From the NCBI GenBank assembly GCA_028565635.1, contig JAOXYB010055879.1, forward strand, positions 1-11,149: a stretch of DNA of 11,149 bases, given 5' to 3'. The notes beneath the pieces were generated by a model, which worked only from the letters and a program-made list of their open reading frames with translations, made no database searches and was not told where the DNA came from. Both the position numbers and the translations under genes were made by a program. Positions within the stretch are counted from its first letter, which is position 1; every line of letters begins with the position of its first letter. Positions 8,501 to 11,149 of the stretch are shown piece by piece. The stretch is from Phoronis ovalis (lineage: Eukaryota; Phoronida; Phoronidae).

Positions 8501-10305
8501 CCCATTTTGGAAGAAAAAAATAAATTACTATATGGTACCCCGTATTGGAGCGATGTGAGCACGATCCTTTGATGTCCAACTGCAGAAACAGTTTAGAAAG
8601 GATCTTACTGTCAAGTCAGAGTAACTGCTAATACAGTTAGTTTGGTTGACCTACATGTACAATGTACATATTCCACAACCCTCAACACCAATGCACTGGC
8701 AAATTTTTGTATCACCCCATTTGACAAGTCCCACTGTTGTCCGAACATGTGCTGCTCAACAAAGGCTGCAAAAATGTTGCGCAACTACTAATGCCACTAA
8801 TTATAAGGTATCATTAAAGTCAGCTTTAACATCATGTATTGCCCTGTCTGTATTATAATCCTAAGCTCGCCAGGAGACATTGTAGTCAGGTATATATAAC
8901 AGATTCATATTATTTTAATAATAATAATAAAACTTACTTTTACATGCCTTATGAGTATAATAATCTTCTCCCCCAGTTAAGTATCCTGTAACGGGTAAGT
9001 TGCAATGTACATGAAGTGGGTCTCCCAAAATCTTTCAACAGTTAACAAAATTAAGTAAAAGATCAGGAATTACACTTTAAGTACTTGCTCCATAAAATGT
9101 CCAATTTTACCTTTCTATCAAGTAATTCGTAGCCGAGGCCAGAGAAAACAGCTCTGAAACTCGATTTATACAACCAGTTATTTTCGCACTATCGTAGCTC
9201 GCTCTATCAAATATTAACCATGAAATAAGATAAAAAGAGATTGGGATATGAAAACGACATAGCGTTTGGTATTATTGTCAAGTATTGTCAATAAACACAA
9301 GCAACGTTATATTCAATAAGATGCATACTCAAGCATACCTTACTTTATCCCAACTACCAAAAACTCACCAAAATAAGAGTCAAAACCTCTGTGATTTGGG
9401 GTGTATTCTTTTTTGTAAAAACCTAAGTGCCATTTTCCCACCATGTGTGTTGCATATCCAGAGTCTTTGAGTTTGTCTGCCAGTGTAGGCATGCTTAAAG
9501 GTAAACCATTACGCTGATATGGCCAAATTATGTCATGTTGTAGTCCCGTGTGTATCTACAATTTAACTTTCAAGTTTTAGATGTCAACAGAAAGCTAATG
9601 CAATATTCTTGAATTTAACAAAGTACTTGATGTTGTTTATGTGTTCAATAAATTTTAACTACGAACTAAGCGAAACGCAAGGAATATATTTTTATATCTT
9701 GTGCATTGTGAATATATGTTGGAATCAACCAACGCAATTTTGCTTGGCATCAAAGAGCTTCCATATTATGGTTATCGTTATATCAATTAATTTTTTATGT
9801 AAACAATATTACCTGGTATCTACCAGACATTAATACGCTTCTGGATGGGGTACAAATTGGCTGAACATAATAACTTTCCAGTTTCACACCTTCTGCCGCT
9901 AATTTATCCAGAGTTGGTGTCTGAATTTCTGAACCGTGATATCCTAAATAAAAAAGTTGACGTTAGAGCAATTTGTAAATGCCTATTTTCAATATTGACA
10001 TCACTGAATCAGCAAGCATCAGTTTCCGTGAACAAAACTCCACACGAGTAATGATCCTAAATATCAAAAATAGGTTCAAAATACCGGAATTGTTTATAAT
10101 GAAGACTGAAATGGAATGTGAGTGCGTCCTCTTAGTATAGTGCGGGAGGTATATTTGATATTGCTCATAATGAAACTGCCTTACCTATATCGTTCCATCC
10201 GTAGTCATCAGCTAGGACAAAAACTATGTTGGGTTGTTTTCCGACCACCTGTACCACCCACAGTAACGTTAATGCACAATTGAGAAGTACTGTCATCAAA
10301 TACAT
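5112..10305 (-). CDS. ARSB: Arylsulfatase B/I/J-type sulfatase, complete 11-exon coding region
   Basis: Exons in transcript order: 10305-10185, 9943-9813, 9555-9369, 8985-8938, 8311-8187, 7714-7603, 7464-7369, 7023-6901, 6591-6471, 6189-6038, 5533-5112. They total 1638 nt with GT-AG at all ten introns and matching phases, giving 545 residues (human ARSB is 533). A signal peptide is followed by the sulfatase fold. Catalytic residues are all present: metal ligands D33, D34, D274 and N275; C71 in CTPSR, which becomes formylglycine; R75, K125, H127, H216 and K292. The family hydrolyses sulfate esters, in ARSB the 4-sulfate of N-acetylgalactosamine in dermatan and chondroitin sulfate, in the lysosome or outside the cell. 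The C-terminal TAVPVRYP and GGAWGPW motifs place it in the ARSB/ARSI/ARSJ group; the exact substrate and orthology are inference. A 48-residue tail after GPW is extra. Confidence 0.93.
5534..6037 (-). other. Intron 10 of the sulfatase
   Basis: Of its 504 bases, the donor-proximal part (down to about 5844) is the tandem repeat listed separately. The remaining acceptor-proximal 300 bases are AT-rich and hold nothing I can identify. Confidence 0.7.
5844..6061 (-). repeat. Degenerate tandem repeat grown from the exon 10 / intron 10 junction
   Basis: About four units of roughly 42-50 bases (5844-5889; 5890-5970 with an internal partial copy; 5971-6019; 6020-6061). On the minus strand each contains a version of ctgataactgnggagccaa followed by a donor-like sequence and a tail like ctctagatctgag. 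The unit at 6020-6061 is the functional one: it encodes the KLITGEP end of exon 10 and the real gtaagt donor. Two other units keep gt at the same place (gtcagt at 5907, gtaatt at 5861) and one has lost it (gatcag). The units differ a lot, so the expansion is old. Confidence 0.75.
6038..6189 (-). CDS. ARSB: Sulfatase exon 10
   Basis: Acceptor tgcttttag, donor A|gtaagttc. It begins at Ser355 (split) and reads [40 protein letters not shown] and ITGEP. PR-x-E-I-L-x-NIDP and VRAAIR-x-x-WKL-x-TG are family blocks. The 3' end of the exon and its donor are the first unit of a tandem repeat that extends into intron 10. Confidence 0.94.
6471..6591 (-). CDS. ARSB: Sulfatase exon 9
   Basis: Acceptor cattttag, donor AG|gtaatt. 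It encodes [39 protein letters not shown], the conserved HVSDW-x-PTLV-x-LAGG and LDGFD-x-W-x-xI blocks that close the N-terminal sulfatase domain. It leaves in phase 2. Confidence 0.94.
6592..6900 (-). other. Intron 8 of the sulfatase, with degenerate direct repeats
   Basis: A less AT-rich stretch at about 6658-6770 has repeated words (ggtactggt / ggtactagtactggt; tggtccaagaact / tggtccaattcct) and a perfect 10-base palindrome gtactagtac. This may be a small decayed repeat or a fragment of a short interspersed element. I cannot name a family. Confidence 0.4.
6901..7023 (-). CDS. ARSB: Sulfatase exon 8: second metal-ligand motif
   Basis: Acceptor acgttttag, donor G|gtattatt. The seam codon gives D274, followed by [20 protein letters not shown] and [21 protein letters not shown]274 and N275 complete the calcium site, and K292 matches the conserved active-site Lys (human ARSB K318). 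Confidence 0.95.
7024..7368 (-). other. Intron 7 of the sulfatase
   Basis: 345 bases of AT-rich sequence between exons 7 and 8. I looked for exon-like or repeated segments on both strands and saw none. Confidence 0.6.
7369..7464 (-). CDS. ARSB: Sulfatase exon 7
   Basis: Acceptor catatggcattgcag, donor G|gtaagaaa. It encodes [20 protein letters not shown] and [11 protein letters not shown], then the first base of D274. The joined [11 protein letters not shown] reads exactly as in the family. An upstream in-frame acceptor (exon start at 7515) would add 17 residues and is described as a finding. One sequon lies at N253. Confidence 0.9.
7603..7714 (-). CDS. ARSB: Sulfatase exon 6: active-site His
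   Basis: It has the strongest acceptor of the gene (ctttctttcag) and donor G|gtaggtt. It encodes [37 protein letters not shown] and the first base of Gly242. H216 in AVHDP corresponds to the conserved substrate-sulfate-binding His (human ARSB H242). A decayed copy lies directly upstream. Confidence 0.95.
7715..8186 (-). other. Intron 5 of the sulfatase
   Basis: 472 bases between exons 5 and 6. Next to exon 6 it contains the relic exon copy (7743-7860). The rest is AT-rich, apart from a short inverted motif cactgtcacagtg near 8132-8144. Confidence 0.7.
7743..7860 (-). pseudogene. Relic duplicate of sulfatase exon 6 (exon 6-prime) in intron 5
   Basis: This segment copies exon 6 (7603-7714) and lies 28 bases upstream of it in gene orientation. 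Its first ten codons encode the same [10 protein letters not shown] as exon 6, and the nucleotide differences there are all synonymous. It then has a short insertion (IA), IHG for VHD, MQVPKKY recoverable only in a shifted frame, and [16 protein letters not shown] matching the exon 6 end. It is 118 nt against 112, so entry and exit phases are unchanged. Acceptor (tattacag) and donor (G|gtaatt) are intact. Read in the exon 5 frame it meets TAA at 7798-7800. It is a dead exon copy, or possibly a stop-containing alternative exon. Confidence 0.85.
8187..8311 (-). CDS. ARSB: Sulfatase exon 5
   Basis: Acceptor tttatag, donor AAG|gtttga (a weaker donor than its neighbours). It reads [20 protein letters not shown] and [20 protein letters not shown], matching the family's G-x-DxR...GxYST-x-x-FT-x-x-A pattern. 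It has one N-glycosylation sequon at N181 and ends in phase 0. Confidence 0.92.
8312..8937 (-). other. Intron 4 of the sulfatase, with AT-rich inverted repeat
   Basis: This is the largest intron at 626 bases. At 8408-8426 and 8468-8483 are AT-only arms (aattttttaatt and its complement, one bulge) that could fold back over a 40-base loop. Near 8915-8931 is a short taa microsatellite. From about 8605 to 8790 the minus strand has an open frame of some 60 codons without a recognisable family. No exon is needed here, because exons 4 and 5 join in phase. Confidence 0.5.
8938..8985 (-). CDS. ARSB: Sulfatase exon 4: 48-nt small exon
   Basis: A very short exon with acceptor ccgttacag and donor A|gtaagtt. 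It completes Gly147 and encodes [15 protein letters not shown], the conserved GYL-G-x-DYYTH segment after RGFDSYF. It is symmetric (phase 1-1), so skipping it would delete 16 residues without a frameshift. Confidence 0.92.
8986..9368 (-). other. Intron 3 of the sulfatase
   Basis: 383 bases between exons 3 and 4. I see nothing gene-like or repeated in it. Confidence 0.6.
9369..9555 (-). CDS. ARSB: Sulfatase exon 3: catalytic Lys/His segment
   Basis: Acceptor ttgtag, donor G|gtgagttt. It encodes [60 protein letters not shown] and F. K125 and H127 in GKWHLG correspond to the conserved active-site pair (human ARSB K145 and H147). It is phase 0 at its start and phase 1 at its end. Confidence 0.95.
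9813..9943 (-). CDS. ARSB: Sulfatase exon 2: formylglycine motif
   Basis: Acceptor tatttag and donor CAG|gtaatatt. It encodes [20 protein letters not shown] and then [18 protein letters not shown]71 within CTPSR is the residue that formylglycine-generating enzyme (SUMF1 family) oxidises, and R75 stabilises it. Motif and spacing are intact, so the enzyme should be activatable. Confidence 0.95.
10185..10305 (-). CDS. ARSB: Sulfatase exon 1: signal peptide and first metal-binding Asp pair
   Basis: The ATG at 10305 opens a hydrophobic leader ([20 protein letters not shown]), then [18 protein letters not shown], the canonical sulfatase N-terminus whose DD (residues 33-34) binds the active-site calcium. 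It ends in phase 1 at G|gtaaggc. This start is preferred because the leader is complete and directly precedes the conserved strand. Confidence 0.93.
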
Positions 10306-10334
10306 CTTAGATTAATATATAAATATTAACAGCA

Positions 10335-10355
10335 GGTGCGGGTGCGGGTGCGGGT
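10335..10355. repeat. GGTGCG hexamer repeat, 3.5 copies, next to the sulfatase start
   Basis: Three and a half perfect copies of ggtgcg, a GC-rich island in AT-rich DNA, ending 30 bases upstream of the sulfatase ATG. On the minus strand it reads as repeated CGCACC/CACCCG, similar to CACCC boxes bound by KLF/Sp-type factors. A regulatory role is inference; it may be only a microsatellite in the 5' UTR. Confidence 0.6.
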
Positions 10356-10423
10356 TTTAGCTAGGATGCAGATATTTTGCAGCTCCGACAGTTTTCCAAC
10401 TATCAAATGTTCTTCCCTAAAAA

Positions 10424-10477
10424 ATTGAGTGATTACTCTAGCTGCAAATAATAAAATAACCACTCAATCACTAGAGT
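10424..10477. repeat. Two interleaved short inverted repeats
   Basis: attgagtg (10424-10431) is complementary to cactcaat (10461-10468), and actctag (10435-10441) is complementary to ctagagt (10471-10477). The arms alternate instead of nesting, so the pairs cross. The DNA lies about 120-170 bases upstream of the sulfatase start. Confidence 0.5.
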
Positions 10478-11149
10478 CAATCGTTGCCGTGATATCAAAT
10501 ATTTCCTAATCGGTGGATTTTATTAATCCCGAAGTCTTCAATCTGTCTTTTATTCGCTCTATACATCCCTTTACAAGCGTGCTCTATCATATAATATATA
10601 AGATACACGTCGGTTGTATCAGTAACACAACTAACGGTGACATATATGTATTTATTTTGCTCATACGAACATCCGTTCAAATCACATGACTTTGTTGATA
10701 TATTAGCCATGTGACTGTTATAAGCGAGTGTAACATTATAATAATAAAAGCCCGTGTGTTTGTTCAGTGATCCATATAAACAGTGACCCCGCCACTGACC
10801 TGCTGCTCACTATAGGAAGAATTTAGGTTTTGATCAAACAAAAAACCACACATTTTATGTATTAAAAATATCATTTTCCATTTATTTATTTTTTGAGAAT
10901 TTAAACTCAGAATTAAAATTGCAAAAACGGATTTTAAAAGTATCAAAAGTCGTAATAGTTATGAAGTTACTTTACTACATATCAGTAATGTAGTGCCTGC
11001 TATAACAGTCCAAATATAAACTTCAAATTGAGTCTCAAATTAAGTTTTTGGATACTCAACTCAGAAGGAAGCTTAGTATAGCATTGATTTTATGTCATTT
11101 TGACTATGCATGCTCAGCGTGGTATAGTGGGTTATCTTGTAAAACAAAA

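Larger units (their letters stand above)
10306..11149. other. Upstream flank of the sulfatase gene
   Basis: AT-rich DNA with no firm gene. It should contain the sulfatase promoter and 5' UTR, but I cannot place a transcription start. Two minus-strand ORFs (10495-10710, 71 codons; 10764-10946, 60 codons) lie here. The first has several Cys and ordinary-looking composition but no signal peptide or motif; the second is Lys/Ile/Leu-rich low-complexity translation. Neither is supported as a gene. Confidence 0.5.

Noticed and set aside
8605-8858. Open frames on both strands in intron 4
   Set aside because: Neither shows a known domain, and sulfatase exons 4 and 5 join without them. They could be a decayed mobile element, but I see no terminal repeats or transposase motif.
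9285-10051. Plus-strand ORFs of 61, 74 and 68 codons
   Set aside because: Two run antisense to sulfatase exons 2 and 3 and the middle one lies in an intron with low-complexity composition; no family features.
10495-10946. Two minus-strand ORFs upstream of the sulfatase
   Set aside because: No signal peptide, motif or splice context; length is within chance for AT-rich DNA.
1-11149. CRISPR array, tRNA/rRNA genes, bacterial operon signals, retroviral or phage genes
   Set aside because: I looked for regularly spaced repeats, tRNA cloverleaf boxes, reverse transcriptase or integrase motifs and found none; the window is ordinary intron-containing animal DNA.

Overview
This is AT-rich eukaryotic (metazoan) genomic DNA, with intron-split genes and canonical GT-AG junctions. 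The proteins (an arylsulfatase B/I/J-type lysosomal or secreted sulfatase, and a secreted MAM+CUB protein) fit an invertebrate, most likely a lophotrochozoan such as a mollusc. That clade call is inference from gene style and composition, not something the sequence proves.

Layout. (1) 183-395, + strand: one probable exon of an unrecognised gene that enters from the left edge. (2) 396-2676: AT-rich intergenic DNA with a less AT-rich island around 1920-2180 that contains an unrecognised 57-codon ORF. (3) 2677 to about 4980, + strand: a gene for a secreted protein with a signal peptide, a complete four-cysteine MAM domain and a CUB-like domain without its usual cysteines. Its last visible exon seems to need a one-base frameshift, so it may be decaying, mis-assembled or spliced in an unexpected way. 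(4) 10305 down to 5112, - strand: a full 11-exon arylsulfatase gene. I reconstructed every junction; the phases agree and give 545 residues with every catalytic residue of the family present. (5) 10306-11149: upstream flank of the sulfatase, with a short CACCC-type hexamer repeat just before the start codon.

The two main genes converge tail to tail: the last recognisable CUB exon ends about 130 bases from the sulfatase stop codon. Nothing suggests they act in one pathway. The most interesting signals lie inside the sulfatase gene. Intron 5 holds a decayed tandem copy of exon 6 with intact splice sites and a stop codon. A minisatellite has grown out of the exon 10 / intron 10 splice junction. 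There is an in-frame alternative acceptor for exon 7, and a tryptophan- and lysine-rich C-terminal tail follows the usual end of the family. I see no bacterial, phage, CRISPR or viral system.
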